Counted from the first letter of the stretch, positions 43,144 to 52,170 are shown. The stretch: 64,000 nucleotides of DNA from Microbacterium paraoxydans (GCF_019056515.1 NZ_CP064873.1:992001-1056000); one strand, 5' to 3'. Translations and numbers: made by a program. Notes: a model not told the origin generated them from the sequence alone.

Positions 43144-44085
43144 ATGCTCCTCTTCACGGCGAAGCGGGTGCTGTCCGGCATCCTCCTGCTCGTCGCGGTC
43201 TCGATCGGCACGTTCTTCCTCGCCCACCTCGCGATCAGCGATCCGACCGCCTCGCTCCTCGGGACCACGGCGAGTCCTGCGCAGCAGGAGGCGCTGGCGG
43301 CGAAGATCGGTCTCGACCGCCCCCTGATCGTGCAGTTCTGGGACTGGTTCTCCCACGCCGTGCTGCTCGACTTCGGCGTCTCGTGGCGCAACTTCCAGCC
43401 GGTCGGCGCGCAGCTCGCGGTCAAGGTCCCCGTCACGCTCTCCGTCGTGACCCTCGCGACCCTCATCACCGCGGTCATCGGCGTCGCCTTCGGCATGATC
43501 ACCGGACTCCGCCCCGGCACCTGGTTCGACCGGATCATCAAGGGGATCTCCGTCGTCCTCTTCGCGCTCCCCGGGTTCTGGGTGAGCCTGGTCCTGGTGA
43601 TGTGGCTGGCCGTGCAGCTCCAGTGGTTCCCCGCCGTCGGCTACGTCCCGCCGACCCAGTCCGTCGAAGGGTGGCTGCGCTCGATCACGCTCCCGGCGAT
43701 CTCCCTCGCCCTGGGCGGCATCGTCGCCGTGTCCGAGCAGCTGCGGAACGCCGTGATCGCGCAGAGCCGCCAGGACTGGGTGCGCACCCTGCGCAGCCGC
43801 GGCCTGTCCGCCGCGCGGGTGAACCTGCACATCCTCCGCAACGCCTCGCCCGCCGCGCTCACGGTGATCGCCCTGATGTTCGTGGGCCTGCTCTCCGGCG
43901 CCATCGTGGTGGAGCAGATCTTCAGCCTCCCCGGTCTGGGGCAGCTCACGAACCAGTCGTCGCAGAACGGCGACATCCCCATGCTGCTCGGGATCACGGT
44001 GGTCTCCATCGTCTTCGTCGTCCTCATCAACCTCCTGCTCGACCTCGTGCTCGGCTGGATCAACCCGAAGGTGCGCGTCGCATGA
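43144..44085 (+). CDS. Peptide-type ABC importer permease (DppB-like)
   Basis: 313 residues with six membrane helices; the N-terminal domain FTAKRVLSGILLLVAVSIGTF and the inner-membrane signature around RNAVIAQSRQDWVRTLRSRG (EAA loop) define DppB/OppB. It ends overlapping the next gene as ATGA. It forms the channel with the permease half of the fused protein. Confidence 0.92.
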   Translation: MLLFTAKRVLSGILLLVAVSIGTFFLAHLAISDPTASLLGTTASPAQQEALAAKIGLDRPLIVQFWDWFSHAVLLDFGVSWRNFQPVGAQLAVKVPVTLSVVTLATLITAVIGVAFGMITGLRPGTWFDRIIKGISVVLFALPGFWVSLVLVMWLAVQLQWFPAVGYVPPTQSVEGWLRSITLPAISLALGGIVAVSEQLRNAVIAQSRQDWVRTLRSRGLSAARVNLHILRNASPAALTVIALMFVGLLSGAIVVEQIFSLPGLGQLTNQSSQNGDIPMLLGITVVSIVFVVLINLLLDLVLGWINPKVRVA

Positions 44086-45878
44086 CCACGACAGACATCC
44101 GCGTCGCCTTCGACCGGGCCGCCCAGAAGCGCCGGTCGAGCCTGTTCCGACGCTTCCTCCGCCACCCCGGCGGCTCCATCCCGCTCGCCATCTTCGTACT
44201 CATCGTGCTCGTCGGGGTGTTCGCGCCACTGCTGGCGCCGATGGACCCGAACCTCGTCGACCTCGCAGCCGCGAAGGCCCCGCCCTCCCCGGAGCACCTC
44301 CTCGGCGGCGACTCCACCGGCCGCGACATCCTCAGCCGCCTCATCTACGGGACGAGGACGACGCTGTGGGGTGCGCTCATCACGATCGTCACGGCGCTCG
44401 TCATCGGGGTTCCGTCGGGTGTCGCAGCCGGGTACTTCGGCGGTGTCTTCGACCGGGTCGCGACCTGGATCAGCGACGCCCTCCAATCGATCCCCGGGAT
44501 GATCATCCTCCTCGTGGTCGCCGCCGGCAGCCGCAACAACTTCGAGCTGCTGATGGTCACCGTCGGCGTCTTCATGGTCCCGGGGTACTTCCGCATCGCG
44601 CGGTCGCAGACGCTCGCCGTCCGCGGCGAGGCGTACATCGACGCCGCCCGTGTGTCGGGCCTGTCGGACGCGCGCATCATCTTCCGCCACGTCATCACAG
44701 CCGTCTATCCGCCGGTCATCATCCAGACCGCGCTCACGGCGGGTATCGCCATGGGCATGCAGGCGGGGCTCCAGTTCCTCGGCATCGGCGACTCGAACGT
44801 GCCGAGCTGGGGCGCGATGATGCTCGAGGGCTTCCGGCTCATGCTCACCTACCCGCTCATGCTGCTGTGGCCCTCCGCTGCGCTCGGTCTCACGATCGCC
44901 GTCCTCGCGATCATGGGCTCCACGCTCGCCGAGCTCGTGCAGGTGCGCACGCCGCGCGCGGCCCGACGGCGGCGGCGCGGAGTGCTCGAGACCGCGGACG
45001 AGGTCGCCGCGGCTCCCGCCACGGGCAGTGTCCGCCACGAGGCTCCGGCATCGGCCCTCCGCGTCGAGAACCTGCACGTCGTCCACGCGACGCCGACGGG
45101 GGAGACCGAGGTCGTGCACGGCGTGACGCTCGACGTCGCGCCAGGGGAGGTCGTCGGGATCGTCGGCGAGTCCGGGTCGGGCAAGTCGCAGACCGTGTTC
45201 TCGGTGCTCGACCTGCTCCCCGCGACCGGCCGGGCGACCGCCGACGCGATCTGGGTCGGTGGAGCGGAGGTCACCCACGCGACGCCGAAGGAGCGCCAGG
45301 CCCTGCTCGGACGAACGATCGGCTACGTGCCGCAGGAGCCGATGAGCAATCTCGACCCCTCGTACACGATCGGGCATCAGCTCATCGAGCCGCTGCGCCG
45401 CACGCACGGGCTCGCGAAGGCCGCCGCCCGGCAGCGCGCGCGGGAGGTGCTCCTGCGGGTCGGGCTGTCCGACCCCGATCGCGTGATGCGCAGCTATCCG
45501 CATCAGGTGTCCGGCGGCATGGCCCAGCGCGTGCTCATCGCCGGCGCGATCGCCGGTCGGCCGTCGCTTCTCGTGGCGGACGAGCCCACCACCGCCCTCG
45601 ACGTCACCGTGCAGGCCGAGGTCCTCGAACTGCTGCGGGAGCTGCAGGCCGAGTACGGCATGGCGCTGCTCATCGTGACGCACAACTTCGGCGTCGTCGC
45701 CGACATCTGCGACCGCGTGATCGTCATGCGCGGCGGCGACATCGTGGAGACGGGGCCTGTGGACGACCTCTTCGCCGCGCCCACCCAGGAGTACACGCGC
45801 GAGCTCATCGCCGCGTCGCTCGATGAAGCCGACGGTCGCGCCGCGCTCGACGGACGGCGGACGGAGGTCCCCGCGTGA
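44082..45878 (+). CDS. Fused peptide-type ABC permease-ATPase (DppC-DppD)
   Basis: 598 residues in one frame. Residues about 20-300 are a DppC-like permease (EAA loop ARVSGLSDARIIFRHVI). A basic linker around 305-320 leads to a DppD-like ATPase: Walker A GESGSGKS (about 366), Q-loop GYVPQEP, signature QVSGGMAQRV and Walker B LLVADEPTTALD. It is coupled to dppB (ATGA) and dppF (GTGA). A permease-ATPase fusion is also found in the LIV-type system of this window. No frameshift or internal stop is seen, so it is likely functional. Confidence 0.9.
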   Translation: MTTTDIRVAFDRAAQKRRSSLFRRFLRHPGGSIPLAIFVLIVLVGVFAPLLAPMDPNLVDLAAAKAPPSPEHLLGGDSTGRDILSRLIYGTRTTLWGALITIVTALVIGVPSGVAAGYFGGVFDRVATWISDALQSIPGMIILLVVAAGSRNNFELLMVTVGVFMVPGYFRIARSQTLAVRGEAYIDAARVSGLSDARIIFRHVITAVYPPVIIQTALTAGIAMGMQAGLQFLGIGDSNVPSWGAMMLEGFRLMLTYPLMLLWPSAALGLTIAVLAIMGSTLAELVQVRTPRAARRRRRGVLETADEVAAAPATGSVRHEAPASALRVENLHVVHATPTGETEVVHGVTLDVAPGEVVGIVGESGSGKSQTVFSVLDLLPATGRATADAIWVGGAEVTHATPKERQALLGRTIGYVPQEPMSNLDPSYTIGHQLIEPLRRTHGLAKAAARQRAREVLLRVGLSDPDRVMRSYPHQVSGGMAQRVLIAGAIAGRPSLLVADEPTTALDVTVQAEVLELLRELQAEYGMALLIVTHNFGVVADICDRVIVMRGGDIVETGPVDDLFAAPTQEYTRELIAASLDEADGRAALDGRRTEVPA

Positions 45879-46723
45879 ACACCGCTCCGGTGAACCCCCT
45901 GCTGCAGGTGGACGACCTCGTGGTCGAGTACGGCCGGGGTCGGCATGCCTTCCGCGCGCTGCACGGCGTCTCCCTCGACATCGCCCCCGGTGAGTGCCTG
46001 GGCCTGGTCGGCGAGTCCGGATCCGGGAAGTCGACGCTCGGCAAGGCCATCCTCGGCCTGGCCCCGGTGACGGCGGGCCGCATCCGCTTCGACGGCCGGG
46101 ACATCGGCCGGCTCGGCGGCCGGGCCCGACGGGCGCTCGCCGACGACGTGCAGGTCGTGTTCCAGGACCCGTACGGCTCCCTCAACCCGGCACTGACCAT
46201 CGGCGATATCCTCGCCGAGCCGCTGCTGACGACGGGGATCGGGGCGAAGGCCGCCGAGAAGCGCGTGCGCGACATGCTCGACCGCGTGCGGCTGCCCTCC
46301 GCGAGCATGGACCGGTACCCGAGCGAGTTCTCCGGCGGGCAGCGGCAGCGCATCGCGATCGCCCGCGCCCTCGTCCGCGGTCCGCGGCTGATCGTGTGCG
46401 ACGAGCCGGTCAGTGCGCTCGATCTCACCACGCAGGCCACCATCCTCGACCTCTTCATCGAACTGCAGCGCGACACCGGCGTGGCCTACCTGTTCGTCTC
46501 GCACGACCTCGGCGTCGTCCGTCGGGTCTGTCACCGGGTCGCCGTGATGTACCGGGGCGAGATCGTCGAGATCGGAGACGGGGAGCAGGTCACGCGCGCG
46601 CCACGTCACCCGTACGCCGAGCGCCTGCGGCTGGCCTCGCCCGTCGCGGACCCGGTGGCTCAGCGGGAACGCCGGGCGCAATGGCTCGCTCTGCGGGAGG
46701 TGCCCGATGCGGCGGTACGGTAG
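45875..46723 (+). CDS. Peptide-type ABC importer ATPase (DppF-like)
   Basis: 282 residues from a GTG overlapping the preceding stop. Walker A is GESGSGKST, the signature EFSGGQRQRIAIARAL, Walker B LIVCDEPVSALD. The C-terminal peptide-importer extension (RHPYAERL) is present. It pairs with the fused DppC-DppD ATPase half. The TetR gene follows after 47 bp and is probably co-transcribed. Confidence 0.92.
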   Translation: MNTAPVNPLLQVDDLVVEYGRGRHAFRALHGVSLDIAPGECLGLVGESGSGKSTLGKAILGLAPVTAGRIRFDGRDIGRLGGRARRALADDVQVVFQDPYGSLNPALTIGDILAEPLLTTGIGAKAAEKRVRDMLDRVRLPSASMDRYPSEFSGGQRQRIAIARALVRGPRLIVCDEPVSALDLTTQATILDLFIELQRDTGVAYLFVSHDLGVVRRVCHRVAVMYRGEIVEIGDGEQVTRAPRHPYAERLRLASPVADPVAQRERRAQWLALREVPDAAVR

Positions 46724-46770
46724 CTCCAGGCCGGAACACGCCACACCCCGGACTCGGCCGGAAGGACGCC

Positions 46771-47358
46771 ATGCCGAAGATCATCGACCACGACCAGCGG
46801 CGACGGGACATCGTCGAGGTGGCCAAGAGCATCATCCTGAAGGGTGGGTTCGAGGCGGCGACCATGCGCAGCATCGCCGCGGAGGCGGGCTTCGCGAACG
46901 GTGCGCTGAAGCACTACTTCCCCGGGAAGGAGAGCATCGTCGCGGCGACGTTCGAGACGATCCTGCAGCAGATGTCCGAGGGCGTGGAGGCCGCGGGGCA
47001 GGAGCCGGTGGCGGCGGACGACGCCCTGCGGGGCTTCCTGCAGGCCACCGTGCCGCGCGACCCGGAGCAGATCGCCGCGGGCCGGGTGCTCCTGGCGCTC
47101 TGGGAGTACGCGATGGCGAACGAGTCCCTGGCCGAGCTCTACCGCGGACACCTGGGCTCCTGGCGAGCCTCGCTCATCGCGCGCATGGAGGCGGCCCGCG
47201 ACGAGGGGTCGATCCGCGATCAGGACTACGGCCCGCTGGCGGACGAGTACATCTCCGCGGCGGTCGGGGCGACGGTCATCAACCTCATGTACCCGGACGG
47301 CGAGCGCATCGCCGACTACGAGAACTACATCGACCGGTTCCTCGCGCGGCTGCGCTGA
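46771..47358 (+). CDS. TetR family regulator (candidate regulon regulator)
   Basis: 195 residues. The HTH region (about 10-55) includes IAAEAGFANGALKHYFPGKES; the C-terminal domain is helical, BetI-like. Its N-terminus PKIIDHDQRR resembles the TetR at 31.9 kb. GGAAGGACG precedes the ATG. It lies downstream of the importer and upstream of the hydrolase, methyltransferase and amidohydrolase, all but the hydrolase having TTCYAC-N4-RTAGAM sites at their own promoters or at the operon head. It is the most obvious candidate to bind those sites, which is inference. Confidence 0.88.
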   Translation: MPKIIDHDQRRRDIVEVAKSIILKGGFEAATMRSIAAEAGFANGALKHYFPGKESIVAATFETILQQMSEGVEAAGQEPVAADDALRGFLQATVPRDPEQIAAGRVLLALWEYAMANESLAELYRGHLGSWRASLIARMEAARDEGSIRDQDYGPLADEYISAAVGATVINLMYPDGERIADYENYIDRFLARLR

Positions 47359-47392
47359 GGGTGAGGGGCCGGTCCCGAGAGGACGGTCCGTC

Positions 47393-48067
47393 ATGACCCT
47401 TCCCCCCGAACGACCCGTGGTGTTCCTGCACGGCCTCGCCTCGCGCGGCACGCAGGACTGGCCGGACAGCGAGTGGACGGCGGTGCTCGGCGACCGGCCG
47501 CGCCGGGTCCTCGACCTGCCGGCGCACGGCGACGCCCCCGGGCTCGGCGTCGTGCCGACCTCCGCGGTGCTCGACGCGCTCGCCGACGCGATCGGCCCGG
47601 ACGAGGTCGACCTCGTCGGCTACTCGCTCGGTGCCCGGCTCGCGTGGGACCTCGCGCGGCACCCGGGTGTCACGGTGCGGCGCCTCGTGCTCGGCGGCCT
47701 CAGCGCGGGGGAGCCCTTCGCGCTCGTCGACCTCTCCGCCGCGCGGGCCGCGCTCGCCGGCGGACCGGCTCCCGTCGACCCGCTGACCGGGATGATCGTG
47801 CACATGGTGAGCCTGCCCGGCAACCGCCCGGACGATCTGCTCGACCTCATCGAGGGGCTCGCGACCGAGCCGTTCGCGCCCGAAGCCGGAGCGCCGGCGG
47901 TGCCGGTGCTGCTCCTGGGCGGCGAGGACGATCCGATGGCCGCGGGCATCGACGAGCTCGCCGCGCGGCTGCCGGACGTCCGGGTGCGGCGCGTCCCCGG
48001 CGATCACCTCGTGGCGTTGCACACCGCCGCGTTCCGCGACGCCGTGCGCGGGTTCCTCGCGGACTGA
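47393..48067 (+). CDS. Alpha/beta hydrolase
   Basis: 224 residues. The HG motif VVFLHGLASRG, the nucleophile in GYSLGA (Ser about 82), and the His in GDHLVAL near the C-terminus form a normal triad with an Asp in GGEDDP. It is short, lacking a large cap domain, like RsbQ/YdeN or thioesterase-like enzymes. It starts 34 bp after the TetR stop, likely on the same transcript as the importer. Substrate unknown. Confidence 0.85.
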   Translation: MTLPPERPVVFLHGLASRGTQDWPDSEWTAVLGDRPRRVLDLPAHGDAPGLGVVPTSAVLDALADAIGPDEVDLVGYSLGARLAWDLARHPGVTVRRLVLGGLSAGEPFALVDLSAARAALAGGPAPVDPLTGMIVHMVSLPGNRPDDLLDLIEGLATEPFAPEAGAPAVPVLLLGGEDDPMAAGIDELAARLPDVRVRRVPGDHLVALHTAAFRDAVRGFLAD

Positions 48068-48106
48068 CCTCCGCGACCGCCGCCCGGCCTCTTCCTGCCC
48101 TTTATT

Positions 48107-48122
48107 TCCCACGTTCGTAGAC
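48107..48122. promoter_or_regulatory. Regulon operator site 3 (TCCCAC-GTTC-GTAGAC)
   Basis: A 16-bp match to the regulon palindrome 19 bp upstream of the methyltransferase-like gene; the -10-like TAGACA overlaps it. Confidence 0.6.
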
Positions 48123-48141
48123 ATACCGAAAGGCATCCGCC

Positions 48142-49131
48142 ATGACCGACACCCCCACTCCCGATGCCGCCCGCATCCTCGACATCGCCACCGGCTACAT
48201 GGCCGCGAAGCAGCTCTTCCAGGCCAGCCGCATCGGCCTGTTCGCCGCCGTCGCCGCCGGCGCCGACACGGCCGCGGCGATCGCCGAGCGCTGCGGGGTG
48301 AGCGAGCGGATCGCCCGGCTGCTCGCCGACGCCCTCGCCGCGAAGGGTCTCCTCGTCCGGACGGAGGGGCGCTACGCCCTGGCTCCCGACGCGTCCGCCT
48401 ACCTCACGGGGGACGACGCGGTCATCGACCTCGCTCCGTTCCTCACGTTCCTCGACGAGATCAGCTACCCGCACTGGCTGCAGTTCGCGCACACGGTCGA
48501 CACGACCGAGCCCGGCGACCTGCAGATGGACGACGCCCGGTGGGGCACGTTCATGGCCGGCGTCATGACGTACAACCGCCTGCACGCGCAGGAGTTCGGC
48601 CGGCTCGTCGACCTCGCCGGCGCGACGAAGGCCCTCGACTTCGGTGGCCTGTCCGCCGAGTTCGCCCTCGCCGTCATGGCGCGCAACCCCGAGCTGCACA
48701 CGACGTTCGTCTACGCCCCGGGGTTCGAGGACGGCGTGGCCGAGGCGGTCGCGGCCGCGGGCGTCGCCGACCGGGCTGCCGTCGAGGTGGGGGACACGGC
48801 GACCGCGGCCCCCGAGGGCGCCTACGACGCGGTGTTCGCCAACCACGTCATCCACCGCTTCTCCGCGGAGGAGAACGCGCAGATCTTCCGCCGGCTCCGT
48901 GCCGCAGCGCTCGACGGGGCGACGCTCACCGTGCTCGACTTCTTCCTCGACGACGACGACGAGCAGCGCGCGCTGGACGCCCTGCACGCGGGGGAGTACC
49001 TCGTGATCGACGGCACCGTCGTGTACCCCGAGTCGCAGGTCCGCGGCTGGCTGACGGACGCGGGATGGGCGGTGCGCGACACCGTCGCCCTGCCGGGGAG
49101 CCCGCGCGTGCTCCTGGCCACCGCGGTCTGA
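48142..49131 (+). CDS. O-methyltransferase-like protein with degenerate SAM motif
   Basis: 329 residues. An N-terminal winged dimerisation domain (about 10-90, IAERCGVSERIARLLADALAAKGL) is followed by a Rossmann methyltransferase fold as in the plant-type O-methyltransferase/ASMT family. The SAM loop, usually DxGGGxG, reads DFGGLSAEF, losing the second glycine pair, and no clear catalytic His-Glu pair is seen. It could be a weak methyltransferase or a non-catalytic binder. GAAAGGCATCC precedes the ATG. A regulon operator lies just upstream. Confidence 0.78.
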   Translation: MTDTPTPDAARILDIATGYMAAKQLFQASRIGLFAAVAAGADTAAAIAERCGVSERIARLLADALAAKGLLVRTEGRYALAPDASAYLTGDDAVIDLAPFLTFLDEISYPHWLQFAHTVDTTEPGDLQMDDARWGTFMAGVMTYNRLHAQEFGRLVDLAGATKALDFGGLSAEFALAVMARNPELHTTFVYAPGFEDGVAEAVAAAGVADRAAVEVGDTATAAPEGAYDAVFANHVIHRFSAEENAQIFRRLRAAALDGATLTVLDFFLDDDDEQRALDALHAGEYLVIDGTVVYPESQVRGWLTDAGWAVRDTVALPGSPRVLLATAV

Positions 49132-49167
49132 CGACCGCGGTTCGAGACTGGTCCGAGGGGGATCAGA

Positions 49168-49204
49168 GGCGGGCGGCATGCGTGAACATGCCGCCCGCCG
49201 TTTT
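49168..49204. terminator. Strong bidirectional hairpin terminator
   Basis: Perfect 13-bp arms GGCGGGCGGCATG (49168-49180) and CATGCCGCCCGCC (49187-49199) with a 6-nt loop, followed by GTTTTC, between convergent genes. Confidence 0.85.
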
Positions 49205-49218
49205 CGTGGGGCGGGTGG

Positions 49219-50562
49219 TCAGCCGCGCGCGAACACCGTGCGGCCGTCGACGATCGTGCGCTCGACCTGGAGGGCGGCGAACGGGCGCCCCGGGCTGCAC
49301 GGATCCTCGTCGAGCACCGTGATGTCGGCGACCTTGCCGGGCTCGAGGGTGCCCTTCCAGCTCGCGGCGCCGTCCTGGATCGCGGCGTCGGCCGTCATGG
49401 TGCGCAGCAGCCGGCGCCGCGTCGCGGCGTCGTCCGCGCGGCCGTCGGCGGCGAGGAGGGCGAGGGACGCATCGAGGCTCGGGCGCCAGTCCGGCGTGGC
49501 GATCGGGGCGTCGCTGGTCACGGTGGTCAGCGCCCCGGAGGAGAGCATCTCGGCCAGCGGCCACGCGGCGGCGACGCGGGCCTCGCCGAGCTGCACCGCC
49601 GCCCAGGAGTGCGTGTGCGCGGCGATGAGGGGCTGCACGGCGAAGCCGACGCCGAGGCGTTCCGCGCGCCGGATCTGCGCGGGGGTCGCGAGGTCGCCGT
49701 GCACGATGTGGTGGGGCGCCGGCGGCGGGGGAGTCTGGCCGTGCCGTTCCAGTGCGGTGAGGAACTCCTCGATCGAGCGGTCGCCGGTGGCGTGCACCGC
49801 GATCTGGAGGCCGCGACTCGCAGCCAGCGCGATCATCTGCTGGAAGGCGCTGAGCGGATCGGCGTCGCCGCGCGTGAGCAGGTGCCCGGTCGTCCCGTCG
49901 GGGTAGGGGTCGGACGTCCACGCGGTGGCCATCGGCGGGATGCCGTCGGCGAAGATCTTCACGCCGGGGATCGCGAGCCAGCGGGAATCGGTCGACGGGG
50001 GCGGCACCGGGAGTCCGGCGGCGAAGTCGTCCAGGGAGCTCTCGCCGTCGATCGTCCCGAACAGGCGGAGCAGTGTCACGCGCGAGGTCTGCGCGGCCTC
50101 TTGGTGCAGCTCCACGTACGCGTCGAGCATGTCGGTGCCGAAGCAGCCGGTCTCACCGTGGTCCTCTCCGGGGCCGATGCCCGGCTCCGTGTAGCTCGTG
50201 ACGCCGAGCTCCGCGAGCAGTGCCCAGGCCCGGCGCAGGGCCGCACGTCGCTCATCGGCCGTGGCCACGAGGCGGCCGGTGGGCTGCTCCTCGGGCGGGG
50301 TGTCGGAGAAGAACAGGTGCGGCCAGCGCGCGCCCAGCCAGGCGGCGTGGAGGTGGGCGTCGTTGAGGCCGGGGATCGCGGTGCGACCGTCGAGCTGCAC
50401 CACTTCGCGGGCCGAGAGGGCTTCGGCAGCGGCGTCGGTGGCGACGATCACCCCGTCCCGGACGGCGATCGCGGTGGCGACGGAATCGGTGGCGTCGACG
50501 GTGTGGATGCGGCCGCCGCGGAGAAGGAGGTCGGCGTCGTCGCCGAGGAGTGCGCTGCTCAT
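49219..50562 (-). CDS. YtcJ-like amidohydrolase (family 3)
   Basis: 447 residues. HxH in NDAHLHAAW (about residue 70) provides metal ligands; VKIFADGIPP, HATGDRSIEEF and PGKVADITVLDEDP are typical of YtcJ-like enzymes, and a second homologue lies at 8.9 kb. It is shorter than that protein by about 100 residues. The ATG is two bases from operator site 4, and TACACT inside the operator can act as -10 for a leaderless transcript, so repression would be direct. It probably opens an amide or cyclic C-N bond in the substrate handled by this regulon. Confidence 0.87.
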   Translation of the reverse strand: MSSALLGDDADLLLRGGRIHTVDATDSVATAIAVRDGVIVATDAAAEALSAREVVQLDGRTAIPGLNDAHLHAAWLGARWPHLFFSDTPPEEQPTGRLVATADERRAALRRAWALLAELGVTSYTEPGIGPGEDHGETGCFGTDMLDAYVELHQEAAQTSRVTLLRLFGTIDGESSLDDFAAGLPVPPPSTDSRWLAIPGVKIFADGIPPMATAWTSDPYPDGTTGHLLTRGDADPLSAFQQMIALAASRGLQIAVHATGDRSIEEFLTALERHGQTPPPPAPHHIVHGDLATPAQIRRAERLGVGFAVQPLIAAHTHSWAAVQLGEARVAAAWPLAEMLSSGALTTVTSDAPIATPDWRPSLDASLALLAADGRADDAATRRRLLRTMTADAAIQDGAASWKGTLEPGKVADITVLDEDPCSPGRPFAALQVERTIVDGRTVFARG

Positions 50563-50564
50563 TA

Positions 50565-50580
50565 TTCCACCAGTGTAGAC
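50565..50580. promoter_or_regulatory. Regulon operator site 4 (TTCCAC-CAGT-GTAGAC)
   Basis: A 16-bp imperfect palindrome immediately upstream of the amidohydrolase start, overlapping its likely -10 box. The 164-bp region up to the divergent gap gene has no other clear motif. Confidence 0.65.
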
Positions 50581-50726
50581 GTAAAACTCTCGTGCCAGGG
50601 AGGTCCCGCCCCGGCCGATTCGGCGCGCGGTTCCGCGGCTTGTACCCTGGAGTCATCCCCCGAACACCCCGGCAACCTCGTGCGCGCCGGCGACCTCGGC
50701 GCGCGCTCACACATGCAAGGACGCAG

Positions 50727-52169
50727 ATGAACGATTCCGCGGCACATCGCGACGAATGGACGGCGAGCGAAGAGCTGGCGGAGCGGATGATCCCGCTCAT
50801 CGGGGCTCTCAAGCGCGAGCGCGACGTGGTCACCTCGTTGCACGGCCACCGCCTGCTCGGCCTCTCGGCGACCGGCCTCGTCGAGGTGCACGAGCGCGTG
50901 GCCCAGCTCGGGCACGAGCGTCTCGAGGTCGAGGACAGCCTGGCCGTGCTCGAGGGCATCCACGCCCTGGCCCCCGGCGCCTCGTCGATCGACGTGGCCC
51001 GCCTCGTGGAAGGGTACGCGGAGAGCGGCCGCCCGCTCGAGGAGTATCTCGCCGAGACCCTGGCCCCGGCCGTCGGCGCGGTCCCGGCATCGCCGACCGA
51101 CGTCGTTCTCTACGGCTTCGGGCGCATCGGCCGCCTGCTGGCCCGCATCCTCATCGCTCACACCGGCGGCGGGAGCGGACTCCGGCTCCGCGCCATCGTC
51201 GTGCGCCGCGGCTCCGAGAACGACCTCGTCAAGCGCGCGTCGCTGCTGCTGCGCGACTCGGTGCACGGCCGCTTCGCGGGCTCGGTCACGGTGGACGAGG
51301 ACGCCGAGCAGATCATCGCCAACGGCACGCGCATCCAGGTCATCTACTCCGACGACCCGGCCGCCGTCGACTACACCGCCTACGGCATCGACGACGCGAT
51401 CGTCGTCGACAACACCGGCCGCTGGCGTGACGAGGCGGGGCTCTCCCAGCACCTCCGCGCGAAGGGCGTCGCCCGCGTGCTGCTGACCGCCCCCGGCAAG
51501 GGCCCGCTGAAGAACATCGTGCAGGGCATCAACGACGACACGATCACCGACGAGGACCGCATCGTCTCGGCGGCGTCGTGCACGACCAACGCCATCACCC
51601 CGGTGCTCGCCGCGATCGACGAGGCCTACGGCGTCGTGAAGGGCCACGTCGAGACCGTGCACTCGTTCACGAACGACCAGAACCTCATCGACAACTTCCA
51701 CAAGGGCGACCGCCGCGGCCGCTCCGCCGTGCTGAACATGGTCATCACCGAGACCGGGGCTGCGAAGGCCGTGGCCAAGGCCCTCCCGCAATTGGAGGGC
51801 AAGCTCACGGGCAGCGCGATCCGCGTCCCCACGCCGGACGTCTCGCTCGCGGTGCTGCACCTCACGCTGGAGAGCCCCGCCACCAAGGACCAGGTCAACG
51901 ACTACCTGCGCCGCGTGTCGCTGCACTCGAAGCTCCGGCAGCAGATCGACTACGTGGAGAGCCCCGAGGTCGTCTCCACGGACTTCGTCGGCTCGCACCG
52001 CGCGGGCATCGTCGACGGCCTGGCCACGATCGCCGACGAGGACACCCTCATCCTCTACGTCTGGTACGACAACGAGTTCGGCTACTCCTGCCAGGTGATC
52101 CGGGTGCTGGAGACCATGGCGGGTTCGCACCCCGTCGTCCTCCCCGCCCGCCGCGAAGTCACCCTCTGA
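50727..52169 (+). CDS. gapB: Long-form glyceraldehyde-3-phosphate dehydrogenase (GapB type)
   Basis: 480 residues, against about 335 for classical GAPDH. Residues about 1-125 are a helical N-terminal extension; the NAD motif YGFGRIGRLLARIL follows near 130 and the catalytic Cys 285 sits in SAASCTTN. The length and extension match GapB of Corynebacterium glutamicum, associated with gluconeogenesis. Proximity to pckG and a RamB-like regulator fits growth on acids or amino acids. The start at ATG 50727 (MNDSAAHRDEW) is preferred over a longer reading that overlaps the amidohydrolase promoter. Confidence 0.9.
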   Translation: MNDSAAHRDEWTASEELAERMIPLIGALKRERDVVTSLHGHRLLGLSATGLVEVHERVAQLGHERLEVEDSLAVLEGIHALAPGASSIDVARLVEGYAESGRPLEEYLAETLAPAVGAVPASPTDVVLYGFGRIGRLLARILIAHTGGGSGLRLRAIVVRRGSENDLVKRASLLLRDSVHGRFAGSVTVDEDAEQIIANGTRIQVIYSDDPAAVDYTAYGIDDAIVVDNTGRWRDEAGLSQHLRAKGVARVLLTAPGKGPLKNIVQGINDDTITDEDRIVSAASCTTNAITPVLAAIDEAYGVVKGHVETVHSFTNDQNLIDNFHKGDRRGRSAVLNMVITETGAAKAVAKALPQLEGKLTGSAIRVPTPDVSLAVLHLTLESPATKDQVNDYLRRVSLHSKLRQQIDYVESPEVVSTDFVGSHRAGIVDGLATIADEDTLILYVWYDNEFGYSCQVIRVLETMAGSHPVVLPARREVTL

Positions 52170-52170
52170 C

